From contig NZ_JAGPXE010000008.1 in the NCBI RefSeq assembly GCF_018070075.1, positions 271,862-335,861 on the forward strand: a DNA stretch of 64,000 bases, written 5' to 3'. This stretch comes from Saccharopolyspora endophytica (GTDB taxonomy: Bacteria; Actinomycetota; Actinomycetes; Mycobacteriales; Pseudonocardiaceae). Position numbers and translations under genes: made by a program. Below, piece after piece: positions 34,951-50,183 of the stretch. Within the stretch, counting starts at the first letter, position 1, and each line of letters opens with the position of its first letter. The notes beneath the pieces were generated by a model. That model saw only the letters and a program-made list of their open reading frames with translations. It made no database searches and was not told the origin of the DNA.

Positions 34951-35778
34951 TCAGTCCCGATCGTGGTTGTGCTTGTCGTGGTACTCGGTTTCGGCCATGC
35001 CGTACTTCCAGTAGCCGATGGCCAGCACGGATTTGCCGTCCATGCCTCGCTCGTCGCGCAGGTGCCGCCGGATGCCGCGCACCACGCCGGACTCCCCCGC
35101 CACCCAGGCGGAGACGTCGACGTCGGCGGGCACGTCCAGCCCGTGCACGGCGTTGATCAGCTGCTTCGACAGGCCCGCCGGGCGACCGTCGCGGTGCAGC
35201 CAGGTCCACCGCAGGTCCGGCGGGCACTGCACGTGCTGCCGGTCGTCGGCGGAGTCGACCTCGACGAGCACGTGGCCGCGCGCGGTGGGCGGCAGCGATT
35301 CGACGATGCCGGCGATCGCCGGCAGGGCGGTCTCGTCGCCGGCCAGCAGGTACCAGTCGGCGGCCCGGCAGGTCTTGCCGCCCGGGCCCATCACGCCGAG
35401 GCGGTCTCCGGGCCGGGCGTTGCGCGCCCAGTTGGAGGCCACCCCGTGCTCGCCGTGCATGACGAAGTCGATGTCGAGCTCGCCGCGCGACTCGTCGTAG
35501 CGGCGGACGGTGTAGGTGCGCATGGTCGGCCGGACTTCCGGCTCCGGCCAGCTGTACCGGCCGGTTTCGGGGTCCAGCTGCGGGAGGACCGGGCGGTCCT
35601 GGCCCTGTCGCGGCACGAAGACCTTGATGTTGGGTCCGGTGTGCTGGTCGAGGAACCCGGACAGCTCCTCGCCTCCGAGGGTGACCCGACGCATCGACGG
35701 GCTCAGCTCGGCGGTGCGCAGCACCTCGAGGTCACGTGCCGGGGGCCGGTTGCGCCGAAGTCGATCCGCAGTACCCAT
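34951..35778 (-). CDS. Siderophore-interacting protein (FAD-dependent ferric-siderophore reductase)
   Basis: A 275-residue reductase of the SIP/ViuB family, reducing iron in imported ferric siderophores. It has the FAD-binding RTYTVRRYD and IDFVMHGEHGVASNWARNARPGD, and the NAD(P)H half with WYLLAGDETALPAIAGIVE and AWVAGESGVVRGIRRHLRDE. ATG 35778 (AAGGAA upstream) is preferred; the ATG at 35814 lies only 2-5 bases from an iron box, which would leave no room for a leader. It has its own iron-regulated promoter. Confidence 0.92.
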   Translation of the reverse strand: MGTADRLRRNRPPARDLEVLRTAELSPSMRRVTLGGEELSGFLDQHTGPNIKVFVPRQGQDRPVLPQLDPETGRYSWPEPEVRPTMRTYTVRRYDESRGELDIDFVMHGEHGVASNWARNARPGDRLGVMGPGGKTCRAADWYLLAGDETALPAIAGIVESLPPTARGHVLVEVDSADDRQHVQCPPDLRWTWLHRDGRPAGLSKQLINAVHGLDVPADVDVSAWVAGESGVVRGIRRHLRDERGMDGKSVLAIGYWKYGMAETEYHDKHNHDRD

Positions 35779-35816
35779 CGACCATGCGTTCCTTTCCGCT
35801 CCACCAACGATCATTG

Positions 35817-35836
35817 AGTTAAGGCTAGCCTAACCA
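35817..35836 (-). promoter_or_regulatory. DtxR/IdeR-type iron box for the siderophore-interacting protein gene
   Basis: Read on the minus strand, GGTTAGGCTAGCCTTAAC fits the consensus TTAGGTTAGGCTAACCTAA well. It lies immediately upstream of the siderophore-interacting protein gene, where the iron-loaded repressor would block transcription in iron-replete cells. Confidence 0.8.
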
Positions 35837-35876
35837 TAGATCGGACGATTGTCTTCCCCTCGGTGGCTCAGATCTC

Positions 35877-37262
35877 TCAGCGACCCGCCGGGACCGGTTC
35901 CCGTTGCAGCACCACGGATTCCGTCACGCGCAGGGCCAGCAGCACACCGATGATCGCGAATCCGGCGGAGGTCAACATCGCCAAGTGGTAGGAACCCAGG
36001 CCCGGTCCGGAGGCCGCCAGAACGCTGGCCGTGATGGCCACGCCGAGCGCCGAACCCACCTGCCGCTGCACGTTGAACAGCGTCGACGCACCGCCGGTGT
36101 CGGTCTTGTCGATGGTCATGAACGCGACCACCTGCAGCTCGGCGGTGGCCGCCCCCACGAAGAAGCCGGAGGCCAGTTGGACGAGCGCGGCCATCCACAC
36201 GTCGTGCGGACCGATGAGGTTCATCGCCGCGAAGGACACGGCCGCGCCGAACATCGCCACCGCGATCAGCGGTCGCGGCCCGAACCTGCGGTGCGCCCAG
36301 CCGACCAGCTGCGAGGCGATCATCAGCCCCACCGCCTTCGGCAACGTCACCAGGCCCGTCTCCCACGCCGATGCGCCCAGCTCCACCTGGTACATCAAGG
36401 TGAACCCGTAGAGCGTGCCGAGGAATCCGACCAGGCAGGTGAACAGGATCAGGCTGGCTCTGCGGAAGTGGTCGTCGGCGAACAGCCGCAGGTCCAGCAT
36501 CGGGTGCTCGGTGCGCAGCTGGGCCCGCACGAGCAGGCCCAGCAGGACGAGCCCGGCCGCACCGGCCAGCCAGCTCAACGTCGCCGAGGCACCGGTGGCG
36601 ATGCCCTCCAGGCTGAAGACCACGAGTCCGAGACCCGGTGCCGCCAGCGCGAATCCGCGCAGGTCGAAGCGCTTGTCCGGCGCCTCCACGTGTTCCCGCA
36701 GCAGCAGCGCGCCGAAGACGAGCGCGGCGACGCCGACGGGCAGGTTGATGAAGAAGCCCCAGCGCCAGGTGAGGTGCTCGACGAAGAACCCGCCCAGCAC
36801 CGGTCCGAGCGCGGGCGCCACCGCCGTGGGCAGCAGCAGGACCCGCGACAACCGGATCCGCTCGGCCGGCGGGTAGGCGCGGAACAGCAGGGTCAGCGCC
36901 ACCGGGCTCATCACCCCGCCACCGGCGCCCTGCAGGATCCGGGCCAGCGTCAGCTGCAGCAGGTCGGCCGACAGCCCGCACAGCGCGGAGGCGAGCACGA
37001 ACACGCCGAAGGCGGACAGGAAAACCCGCTTCGTGCCGTACCGGTCGCCGAGCCAGCCCGAGACCGGGATGCACACCGCGAGGCTGACCAGGTAGCCGAC
37101 GTTGACCGAGGACGCCGAGCTCGCCGACACCGAGAAGTCCTCGACCAGCGCGGGCAGCGCGACGTTGACGATGGTGGCGTCCATGCCGTTCATGAACATC
37201 GCCGCGACGTAGCAGACGCAGACCGCGACCTGCGGGTTCACCCGGCGCAACGCGGTGGCCAT
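35877..37262 (-). CDS. DHA2-family MFS exporter, probable siderophore efflux
   Basis: A 461-residue 14-TM-type drug:H+ antiporter. Motif A is GWLGDRYGTKRVFL, the motif typical of exporters is ARILQGAGGGVMSPVALTLLFRAYPPAERIR, and motif C is VAPALGPVLGGFFVEHLTWRWGFFINLPVG. It starts at ATG 37262 sharing one base with the stop of the mbtH-like gene (TGATG). Direct coupling to MbtH and NRPS genes implies secretion of the siderophore. Confidence 0.9.
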   Translation of the reverse strand: MATALRRVNPQVAVCVCYVAAMFMNGMDATIVNVALPALVEDFSVSASSASSVNVGYLVSLAVCIPVSGWLGDRYGTKRVFLSAFGVFVLASALCGLSADLLQLTLARILQGAGGGVMSPVALTLLFRAYPPAERIRLSRVLLLPTAVAPALGPVLGGFFVEHLTWRWGFFINLPVGVAALVFGALLLREHVEAPDKRFDLRGFALAAPGLGLVVFSLEGIATGASATLSWLAGAAGLVLLGLLVRAQLRTEHPMLDLRLFADDHFRRASLILFTCLVGFLGTLYGFTLMYQVELGASAWETGLVTLPKAVGLMIASQLVGWAHRRFGPRPLIAVAMFGAAVSFAAMNLIGPHDVWMAALVQLASGFFVGAATAELQVVAFMTIDKTDTGGASTLFNVQRQVGSALGVAITASVLAASGPGLGSYHLAMLTSAGFAIIGVLLALRVTESVVLQREPVPAGR

Positions 37263-37450
37263 CAGCGGGCGGGCCGCATGTCGGTCCAGTGCACCTCGAT
37301 GTGGTCGACACAGGACTGCCGGTCGGCCGGGCCGTGCGCGACGGTCCACCCGGCGGGCACCTCGATCGCGGCCGGCCACAGCGAGTACTGGTCCTGATCG
37401 TTGATCAGGGCGTAGTACTGCGCGTCCGGGTCCTCGAACGGGTTCGTCAT
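37262..37450 (-). CDS. MbtH-like NRPS accessory protein
   Basis: A 62-residue MbtH-family protein that binds and activates adenylation domains. The family pattern is complete: MTNPFEDPDAQYYALINDQDQYSLWPAAIEVPAGW, then SCVDHIEVHWTDMRP. GAGGAGG-type ribosome site before the ATG. It follows the NRPS gene by about 70 bases and is coupled to the exporter gene. Confidence 0.96.
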   Translation of the reverse strand: MTNPFEDPDAQYYALINDQDQYSLWPAAIEVPAGWTVAHGPADRQSCVDHIEVHWTDMRPAR

Positions 37451-37521
37451 CGTCTTGCTCCTCCTCGGTCCACCGATCACTCGACCTCCCCGAAACACCG
37501 CCCGGCGGGCGGAACGCCGGG

Positions 37522-44562
<7,041 letters not shown>

Positions 44563-44586
44563 TGCTCTCCCCACGATCAACACAAA

Positions 44587-44605
44587 AGTAAGGCTAACCT
44601 TAGTT
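44587..44605 (-). promoter_or_regulatory. Iron box upstream of the NRPS gene
   Basis: AGTAAGGCTAACCTTAGTT on the plus strand is close to the DtxR/IdeR consensus and almost fully palindromic (TAAGGCTAACCTTA). It lies 25 bases before the NRPS start codon, where the repressor would cover the promoter. Confidence 0.85.
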
Positions 44606-44653
44606 CAGGTTCGATCGGGAGCACAACCGCACGCCAGACCGCCTGACGTGGGA

Positions 44654-46006
44654 CTACTCACCTGAACGTGGGAACACCATCAAGGCGGAGTTCTTGTTCG
44701 GCAAACCGACCTCTGCCGCCTGGGCGAACCCCGCCTTGCCGAACGCGCCCACCGAAGCTCCATTGTGGACATTCGGCTCGGCGACGACGCTGCGGCACGC
44801 CGGGTCCGCCGCCAGCAACCCCCGCGCGACGGCCTCCAGCAGAGCCGAACCCACGCCCCTGCCGATCGCGTCCGGCTCGCCGATGGCGATGTGCGCGCCC
44901 AGGTCGTGCGGGGCGTGCGAGTAGCAGCGGGCCAGCTTGTCCCGCTGCACGCGGTAGAGCTCCAGGTAACCGATGTCGCGGCCGTCGCGCGAGACGATGC
45001 ACGGCACCGAGTGCTCCCCCGCGAGCTGCGTCGCGAGCTCATCGTGCCACTGCTTGAGGGGCCAGTCCTGGTTCCAGTTGACGGCGACGTGCTCGCGGTT
45101 CATCCAGCGGTGCACCAGCTCGACGTCCGGGCCGCCGTCGTCGCCGGCGATCGCCACCGGCCGCAGGCTCCAGCCGTCGCCGAGCTCGGGCAGCGGCACC
45201 CCGGGCACCGTCGCCGGCGGCTCCAGGCGCAGCGGGTTGCGGACCTCGAAGGCGATCGGACGGACCCGCACGGCACCGGTGTCGCCCCGGTAGCGCAGCT
45301 GCGAGCCGTTGAGCGCGGCGAGATCGGTCAGGGTCGGGCTGGTCAGCCAGTGCTCGATCAGGTCGGCGCTCCGCGGGTGCTGCTCGGCGATCGCACCGAG
45401 CCGCTTGGCCAGCTCGGCGAGCAGGTACTCCTCGTGCACCACACCGCGGCGGCCGAGCAGGCCGACGACCACCAGCGCACCCCGGCTGAGCAGGCGCGCG
45501 GTCAGCTCCGCGCGGTCCTCGCCGTCGGACGCGAGGACCCCTGGCAGCAGCCGCTCCTCGATGTGCCCGGTCAGCCAGCGCTGCGCCTCGGCGGCGTTGG
45601 ACAGCGAGCGGCCGACGGTCACCAGGTCGTCGGGCAGCGGCAGCGGATCGACCTCGCGACGCGGCAGCGCGTCCAGCAGCCAGTCGACCAGCGTTCCCGA
45701 CTCCGGCGCGTTGATCGGCGCGTCCGCCCGCGAGCGCGCCCGGGCGTCGGCCGAGCAGGCGGCGGCCAGCAGCGCCGGGTCCGCCGAGACCAGCGTCCGA
45801 CCGGACTCGTCCAGCACGCCGATCGAGCCGAACCCGTGCGCACCGGTCGGCGAGTCGTAGACGACGTCGACGTGCAGCGACAAGGATGCGATGGTCAGCC
45901 GGAGCGGACCTTCGGCGACCGGCGTGTGGGTCTCGGCCAGCCAACGCCGCAACAGCACCGAGGCCCGTTGGTGCTGACGCCCGACCAGGTCGGCTCCGTG
46001 AGACAC
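44654..46006 (-). CDS. Siderophore GNAT acyltransferase with a long N-terminal extension
   Basis: A 450-residue protein. The C-terminal half (about 265-450) is an AlcB/IucB/MbtK-type GNAT domain: DVELVHRWMNREHVAVNWNQDWPLKQWHDEL, PCIVSRDGRDIGYLELYRV, then APHDLGAHIAIGEPDAIGRGVGSALL with the acyl-CoA binding loop. It should acylate N5-hydroxyornithine to a hydroxamate. The N-terminal 260 residues are not recognisable; helical, with LTDLAALNGSQLRYRGD at its end. GTG 46006 follows GGGAGGGAG. The frame is tightly bounded by iron boxes on both sides. Confidence 0.82.
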   Translation of the reverse strand: MSHGADLVGRQHQRASVLLRRWLAETHTPVAEGPLRLTIASLSLHVDVVYDSPTGAHGFGSIGVLDESGRTLVSADPALLAAACSADARARSRADAPINAPESGTLVDWLLDALPRREVDPLPLPDDLVTVGRSLSNAAEAQRWLTGHIEERLLPGVLASDGEDRAELTARLLSRGALVVVGLLGRRGVVHEEYLLAELAKRLGAIAEQHPRSADLIEHWLTSPTLTDLAALNGSQLRYRGDTGAVRVRPIAFEVRNPLRLEPPATVPGVPLPELGDGWSLRPVAIAGDDGGPDVELVHRWMNREHVAVNWNQDWPLKQWHDELATQLAGEHSVPCIVSRDGRDIGYLELYRVQRDKLARCYSHAPHDLGAHIAIGEPDAIGRGVGSALLEAVARGLLAADPACRSVVAEPNVHNGASVGAFGKAGFAQAAEVGLPNKNSALMVFPRSGE

Positions 46007-46032
46007 GCCGCGCTCCCTCCCAAGAGAATTTG

Positions 46033-46051
46033 TAAGCGGAGCCTAACCTAA
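46033..46051 (-). promoter_or_regulatory. Iron box upstream of the GNAT acyltransferase gene
   Basis: On the minus strand, TTAGGTTAGGCTCCGCTTA matches TTAGGTTAGGCTAACCTAA at its first twelve bases. It lies 27 bases before the GTG start of the acyltransferase gene. It is the best-conserved half-site of the locus. Confidence 0.85.
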
Positions 46052-46301
46052 TCACTCCGTCGGGAGACAGGCCATCACCCGGAGATCGGGACTGATCGGG
46101 CCGACCGGACGAATCGGCGTCCTCCCACAACGTGCACAGTGGACAGATGCGTGTCAGCATCCTCGGACGTGGCAGCAAGACCACACGATTGATCAACACC
46201 TGATCCGGTGACGGTCGTTGTGTCTCGCTGGGCGTTGCCTGAACATCCGCCCTACTCTCCGATTCATCGAATGGGCCTACCGTCCGGAGAGGAGATCACC
46301 C
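46052..46301. other. Divergent intergenic region between siderophore and DivIVA-like genes
   Basis: About 250 bases between the acyltransferase (minus) and the coiled-coil gene (plus). Apart from the iron box at its left edge and presumed promoters for both directions, I see no gene, repeat or RNA here. Confidence 0.5.
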
Positions 46302-47240
46302 ATGGATGACGCCGACGCAGTCGTGCCGCTCCGGCCGGGTTTCGACATCCAGGTCCGCGGTTTCAGCCGCAACCAGGTCGTCGAGCACATCGAGCTCCTG
46401 GAAGACCAGCTGCGCATGGTCACCATCGACCGCAACGAAGCGGTCCGGTTGAACAACGACCTGCGCACGCTCTGCGACGACACCCGCAGGAGCCTGGACC
46501 GAGCCGAACAACGACTCAAGAGCATCGAGTCCTCCGACACGGGCCTGCCCGCCGCCTCCCAGCGCGTGCAGAACATGCTCGCGATCGCCGAGGACGAGGT
46601 GCAGACCCTGCGCGATCAGTCCAAGCGACAGGCCGAGATCATCCGCGGCACCGCGGAGACCGAGGCCCGAGCCCTGATCAGCGAGGCCGAGCGCGCCGCC
46701 GACGAACTCCGCGAGGAGTGCACCGAACTCGTCAACGACGTCGAGTCCCGGCGCGCGAAGCTGCAGCGCGAGCACGAGCAGAAGATCAGCGAGCAGCGCA
46801 GCCGCGAGTACCGGCTGCGCCAGGAGATCCGCAACGAGTACAAGCGGGTCATCGCCAACGCGCAGGAGGAATCCGACGCGCTGATCGCCGAGACCCGCAG
46901 GCAGTGCGGCCAGTGGGACGCCGAGTCCGAGCAGATGCGGCTGGAGGCGCTGGAGGAGATCCGCGTCGAGAAGCTGCGGCTGGAAGAGCTCCGGACCTCG
47001 GTGCTCGCGGCGATGGACAACGCCAAGCAGGTGCTCGACGAATCGGCCGCCACCGTGCGCGCCAAGACCGACACCATCACGACGCCGGAGCCCTCCGGCC
47101 CGGTCGAGCCGGAAGAGCACCGGTTGCAGCAGGTCACGCTGCCCGAGCAGCGCGACGACGTGCAGACCTACACGATCCCCATCGAGCCGCAGCACACCAC
47201 CAACGGAGCGTCGAAGGCTCCCAGTGCGCGGCAGAACTGA
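46302..47240 (+). CDS. DivIVA-like coiled-coil protein
   Basis: A 312-residue protein. Its N-terminus (VPLRPGFDIQVRGFSRNQVVEHIELLEDQLRMVTIDRNEAVRLNNDLR) matches the DivIVA/Wag31 lipid-binding crossed-helix region. A long coiled coil follows (about 90-250; repeated RQAEIIRGTAETEARALISEAERAADELREE). The C-terminus is disordered. It probably organises the cell pole or envelope growth. ATG 46302 is preceded by GGAGAGGAG. The next gene starts 15 bases after its stop. Confidence 0.82.
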   Translation: MDDADAVVPLRPGFDIQVRGFSRNQVVEHIELLEDQLRMVTIDRNEAVRLNNDLRTLCDDTRRSLDRAEQRLKSIESSDTGLPAASQRVQNMLAIAEDEVQTLRDQSKRQAEIIRGTAETEARALISEAERAADELREECTELVNDVESRRAKLQREHEQKISEQRSREYRLRQEIRNEYKRVIANAQEESDALIAETRRQCGQWDAESEQMRLEALEEIRVEKLRLEELRTSVLAAMDNAKQVLDESAATVRAKTDTITTPEPSGPVEPEEHRLQQVTLPEQRDDVQTYTIPIEPQHTTNGASKAPSARQN

Positions 47241-47255
47241 TCAGGGAGGCGGCTG

Positions 47256-47645
47256 GTGGAAATGCTGGTGCTGATGTTCGTGTGCGGTCTCGCGGTGGCC
47301 ACGCTGGTGTTCTGGCCGCTGCTCCACCGCGCACGCCGCAAGACGACCGAATCGCAGCAGGCCGCTCCGCACGGCAAGCACGCGCTGAGGGCGACCTCGG
47401 CGCCGAAGGACTCCGCCACCACCCCGGAGGCGAGCGGCTCGGACGAGAAGACCGACCGCGAGGGTGACGGCGAGGCCACGCAGCCGGTGAAGATCGAGGC
47501 GACCGCACCGAAGCCCCGCGAACCGGAACCGATGGAGATGCCGGAGCTGCCGACCGACATCTTCGACGCCCGCTACCGGGCCCGGTTCAACCGCTCCCAG
47601 CGGCGCCTGGAGCGCATCCGCGCGGAGATCAGCAACGCCGGCTGA
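47256..47645 (+). CDS. Single-pass membrane protein, hypothetical
   Basis: A 129-residue protein with one N-terminal membrane helix (residues 3-22, MLVLMFVCGLAVATLVFWPL), a charged disordered stretch (TTESQQAAPHGKHALRATSAP... EGDGEATQPVKIEATAPKP) and a conserved-looking C-terminus (LPTDIFDARYRARFNRSQRRLERIRAEI). GTG 47256 has GGGAGG upstream. It is co-transcribed with the DivIVA-like gene and may be its membrane partner; not recognised otherwise. Confidence 0.75.
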   Translation: MEMLVLMFVCGLAVATLVFWPLLHRARRKTTESQQAAPHGKHALRATSAPKDSATTPEASGSDEKTDREGDGEATQPVKIEATAPKPREPEPMEMPELPTDIFDARYRARFNRSQRRLERIRAEISNAG

Positions 47646-47694
47646 CCCCGGCCGTCCCGCCCGTGCGGTGCGACATTGGTACGGGCATTTTGCC

Positions 47695-47726
47695 GGTTGC
47701 TAGGTTCGACGGCGAACCTAGCAACC
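47695..47726. terminator. Perfect 14-base hairpin with tetraloop
   Basis: GGTTGCTAGGTTCG (47695-47708) and its complement (47713-47726) flank ACGG. It lies between the single-pass membrane protein gene and the pyruvyl-transferase-like gene, ending 19 bases before the GTG of the latter. No T-run follows. It may be a terminator, an operator or an RNA structure acting on the next gene. Confidence 0.6.
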
Positions 47727-47745
47727 TACGGCTGGAGTCTCCCAG

Positions 47746-48864
47746 GTGAAGAACCCGCCCCGGATCTACCTCGTCGCCACGACGGGCCACCCCAACTACG
47801 GCGACGAGCTCATCGCCGCGGCCTGGCTCAAGCACCTGGCGAAGGTGGCTCCCCACAGCGAGGTCTGGCTGGACTCCCCCAACCCCGGGCCCAGCTCCGT
47901 GCTGCTGTCCCACCTGCACCCGAACGTCAAGTTCACCGACACCTTCTGGCGGTTGTGCTGGGAGGCGCCCGACGACGAGCCGTGGTCGGTGGCGGCCTTC
48001 GTGCAGCACGCGATCCACAACCCCGGCCTGGCGCCGCGCTGGGTCGGCGGCATCGAGCTCGCCTCGCAGATGGACCTGTTCCACGTGATCGGCGGCGGCT
48101 TCATCAACGGCATCTGGCCGCGGCACATCGGCCTGCTCGCGGCCACCGCCGCCGCAGCGCACCGCTCCGGGGGCCGGGCGGTGATGACCGGGCAGGGCCT
48201 GTCGCCGATCGCCGAGGGCGCCGAGCCGCTGCTGCGCAGCCTCGCCGAGCAGTTCGAGGTCGTCGACGTCCGCGACGAGCCGTCGGCGGCGCTGCTGATC
48301 GAACCCTCGGTCACCGGTGACGACATGTTCTTCGGCATCGAACCCGGGCTCTTCCGCACCGATGATGACGACATCCGCGACGTCGTGGTGTGCATGCAGT
48401 CGGACCTGCTCGACGAGTCGGTGCCCGCGCTCGCCGGATTCCTGCTGGACACCCTGCGCGAGTGGCGGGTCAAGCCCGAGCAGGTGGCCTTCGTGGAGGG
48501 CATCCCGCGCGCCGACCGGGAGGTGTTCTCGCTGGTCGAGCACGACCTGCCGGGTGCCCGCTTCCACGCCTTCGACGAGATCATGCGCGACGGCCTGCCC
48601 GCCAAGCCCGGGCAGCGGTGGCTGTCGACGCGGTTCCACCTGCACCTGCTGGCCGCCGCCGCGGGCGCGAGCGGGGTCGCGGTGTCGATCAACTCCGGTT
48701 ACTACACGAACAAGCACCGGTCGTTGATCGACCGCGGTTCCGGCTGGGAGCTCAGCGAGGGCCTGCGGATTCCGTCGAGCCCGAGCGCCGGCGGCTTCAG
48801 CTCCGCCGCGCTGCGCGAGTTGCAGCAGCGCAAGGCGGCGCTGGCGAAGGCGATCTACGGCTGA
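47746..48864 (+). CDS. Polysaccharide pyruvyl-transferase family protein
   Basis: A 372-residue protein with the family hallmarks: ATTGHPNYGDELIAAAWLKHL at the N-terminus, LFHVIGGGFINGIWPRHIGLLAAT, GQGLSPI, and the C-terminal RFHLHLLAAAAGASGVAVSINSGYYTNKHRSLIDRG. Such enzymes move a pyruvyl ketal onto cell-surface sugars, although many members are uncharacterised. GTG 47746 follows GGAG. Its end overlaps the convergent small membrane gene by 10 bases. Confidence 0.85.
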   Translation: MKNPPRIYLVATTGHPNYGDELIAAAWLKHLAKVAPHSEVWLDSPNPGPSSVLLSHLHPNVKFTDTFWRLCWEAPDDEPWSVAAFVQHAIHNPGLAPRWVGGIELASQMDLFHVIGGGFINGIWPRHIGLLAATAAAAHRSGGRAVMTGQGLSPIAEGAEPLLRSLAEQFEVVDVRDEPSAALLIEPSVTGDDMFFGIEPGLFRTDDDDIRDVVVCMQSDLLDESVPALAGFLLDTLREWRVKPEQVAFVEGIPRADREVFSLVEHDLPGARFHAFDEIMRDGLPAKPGQRWLSTRFHLHLLAAAAGASGVAVSINSGYYTNKHRSLIDRGSGWELSEGLRIPSSPSAGGFSSAALRELQQRKAALAKAIYG

Positions 48865-49124
48865 GCGACCCGGTCCTGCTCGATGCGCACGGTCTCGGCG
48901 AGCGCGTTGGTCTCCTCCGGGGTGCGCGACTCGGGGATCTCGCACTCCGGGGCTTCGGGCTCGACAGCGGACTGCGGCCAGATCTGGGGCGCCTCGATGC
49001 CGGGGAGCAGCTGCGCGGACTCGGGGGTCTCGCGAACGTCCCTGCGACGGTCAGCGATGTAGAACGGCGCGGCGGCCAGGATCGGGACCGACATGCCGAG
49101 AAAAACGATCAGAAGTGAAGACAT
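48855..49124 (-). CDS. Small single-pass membrane protein, hypothetical
   Basis: An 89-residue protein with one N-terminal hydrophobic helix (MSSLLIVFLGMSVPILAAAPFYIA, residues 1-24), a basic stop-transfer (DRRRD) and an acidic, Pro/Glu-rich tail (PEAPECEIPESRTPEETNALAE). GC-rich third positions support it. ATG 49124 is preferred over an upstream in-frame ATG because it lies before the hydrophobic stretch. Function unknown; it overlaps the pyruvyl-transferase gene by 10 bases tail to tail. Confidence 0.6.
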   Translation of the reverse strand: MSSLLIVFLGMSVPILAAAPFYIADRRRDVRETPESAQLLPGIEAPQIWPQSAVEPEAPECEIPESRTPEETNALAETVRIEQDRVAQP

Positions 49125-49239
49125 TGCCCCAGAACTCCATCCACGCCTGCGGAAGATTCCGCCACTCACAACGCCCTGCTAGGACAGGGGGCTCGCCCAG
49201 CATGTCGCTGTGCGAGCCACTTCGTTAACACCCCAAGAT

Positions 49240-49255
49240 TGTGTCACGCATCACA
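49240..49255. promoter_or_regulatory. CRP-family (GlxR/Crp-like) site candidate
   Basis: TGTGT-CACGCA-TCACA matches the TGTGA-N6-TCACA palindrome of actinobacterial CRP-family regulators at nine of ten positions. It sits 116 bases upstream of the small membrane protein gene. A single match of this length needs testing. Confidence 0.35.
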
Positions 49256-49288
49256 AAATGAATCACGCTGTGGTGTGGTGCGAAACGA

Positions 49289-49320
49289 ATGACGGCCCGC
49301 CGCTCGCGGCGAGCCGTCAT
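49289..49320 (-). terminator. Terminator after tenA
   Basis: A 14-base stem with one mismatch (ATGACGGC-C-CGCCG and CGGCGAGCCGTCAT), loop CTCG, 28 bases beyond the tenA stop codon. On the minus strand it is followed by TCGTTTCG, only weakly T-rich. Confidence 0.65.
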
Positions 49321-49347
49321 CGGTGTTTCCGAGACGCGAAACGCTTG

Positions 49348-50058
49348 TCACGCAAGGAATTTCGCAGTGGGCCAGGTTTCCTTGACCCACGCGCCGTTCC
49401 AGAACACCCACTCGTACTCGGTCGCCCGGGTGAACGCGGCGAACATCTGCTCGCGCGTCGCGTCGTCCGAGCGCGCCGCGACCCTGTCGACGAGCTCCCG
49501 AGCGGCCAGCACGGCCTCGGCGAACTCGTCGTCGGCGTAGGTGGTGATCCACGCCTTGTAGGGGTGGCTCTCGATGTCACCGGTGGCGTCGAGGATCTTG
49601 CTGCCGACGTACTGGTACACCCAGAAGCACGGCAGGATCGCCGCCAGCAGCACCGGGTACGACTCGGTCAGCGCGCAGGCGCGCAGGTAGGACGTGTAGG
49701 CCAGGCACGACGGCGAGGTGTCCACACCGGAGATCTCCTCGTCGGTCAGGCCGAACTCGGCGACGTAACCGGCGTGCAGCCGCCGCTCCTCCACCAGCGC
49801 GGCCTGCGCGGCCCCGGCGAGGAACGCCGCGTCGGACGCGTCATCGGCCCTGGTCGCAGCCGCCGACAGCGCCTGCGCGAAGCCGACCAGGTAGCGCGCG
49901 TCCTGCACGATGTAGAAGGCGAAGACGTCCCGCTGAAGGCTGCCGTCGGCCAGCGCCTTGTTGAACGGGTGGTCCACGATCGCCTGCTGCAATCCAGCGG
50001 TGCGCTCCCAGGCCTGGGAGCAGAACCCTCCGGCGGGCGGAGCGGGCAACGTGCTCAT
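49348..50058 (-). CDS. tenA: TenA-family aminopyrimidine aminohydrolase (thiaminase II)
   Basis: A 236-residue TenA protein that hydrolyses thiamine breakdown products back to hydroxymethylpyrimidine. The nucleophilic cysteine is C144 in AILPCFWVYQYVG; D53 (VQDARYLVGF) and a C-terminal glutamate pair (ATEYEWVFW) complete the site. Length is normal. It lies downstream of thiD on the same strand, separated by 125 bases that hold a branched hairpin (50116-50165); both genes probably share the thiamine-controlled transcript. Confidence 0.94.
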   Translation of the reverse strand: MSTLPAPPAGGFCSQAWERTAGLQQAIVDHPFNKALADGSLQRDVFAFYIVQDARYLVGFAQALSAAATRADDASDAAFLAGAAQAALVEERRLHAGYVAEFGLTDEEISGVDTSPSCLAYTSYLRACALTESYPVLLAAILPCFWVYQYVGSKILDATGDIESHPYKAWITTYADDEFAEAVLAARELVDRVAARSDDATREQMFAAFTRATEYEWVFWNGAWVKETWPTAKFLA

Positions 50059-50115
50059 GAGAACCCCTCACAGAAATCGGAATCTCGGGTGCGGTGGCGC
50101 AGCTGCGGGCGTCGT

Positions 50116-50165
50116 GGTCCGAACTGTCCGGCCGAAGCGGACTTCGACCACGGGCGGTTCGGACC
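50116..50165 (-). other. Branched inverted repeat between thiD and tenA
   Basis: GGTCCGAAC (50116-50124) pairs with GTTCGGACC (50157-50165), enclosing GTCCG (50126-50130) and CGGAC (50138-50142). In the transcript this would form a multi-branched structure just before tenA. It could slow or end transcription, or set the ratio of the two proteins. Confidence 0.45.
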
Positions 50166-50183
50166 GAGACCGCCCTCAGCCGC

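Noticed and set aside
33448..35817. A 789-codon plus-strand frame opposite the hydroxylase and siderophore-interacting protein genes
   Set aside because: It spans two minus-strand genes with clear domains and crosses their intergenic gap; its own sequence resembles no family.
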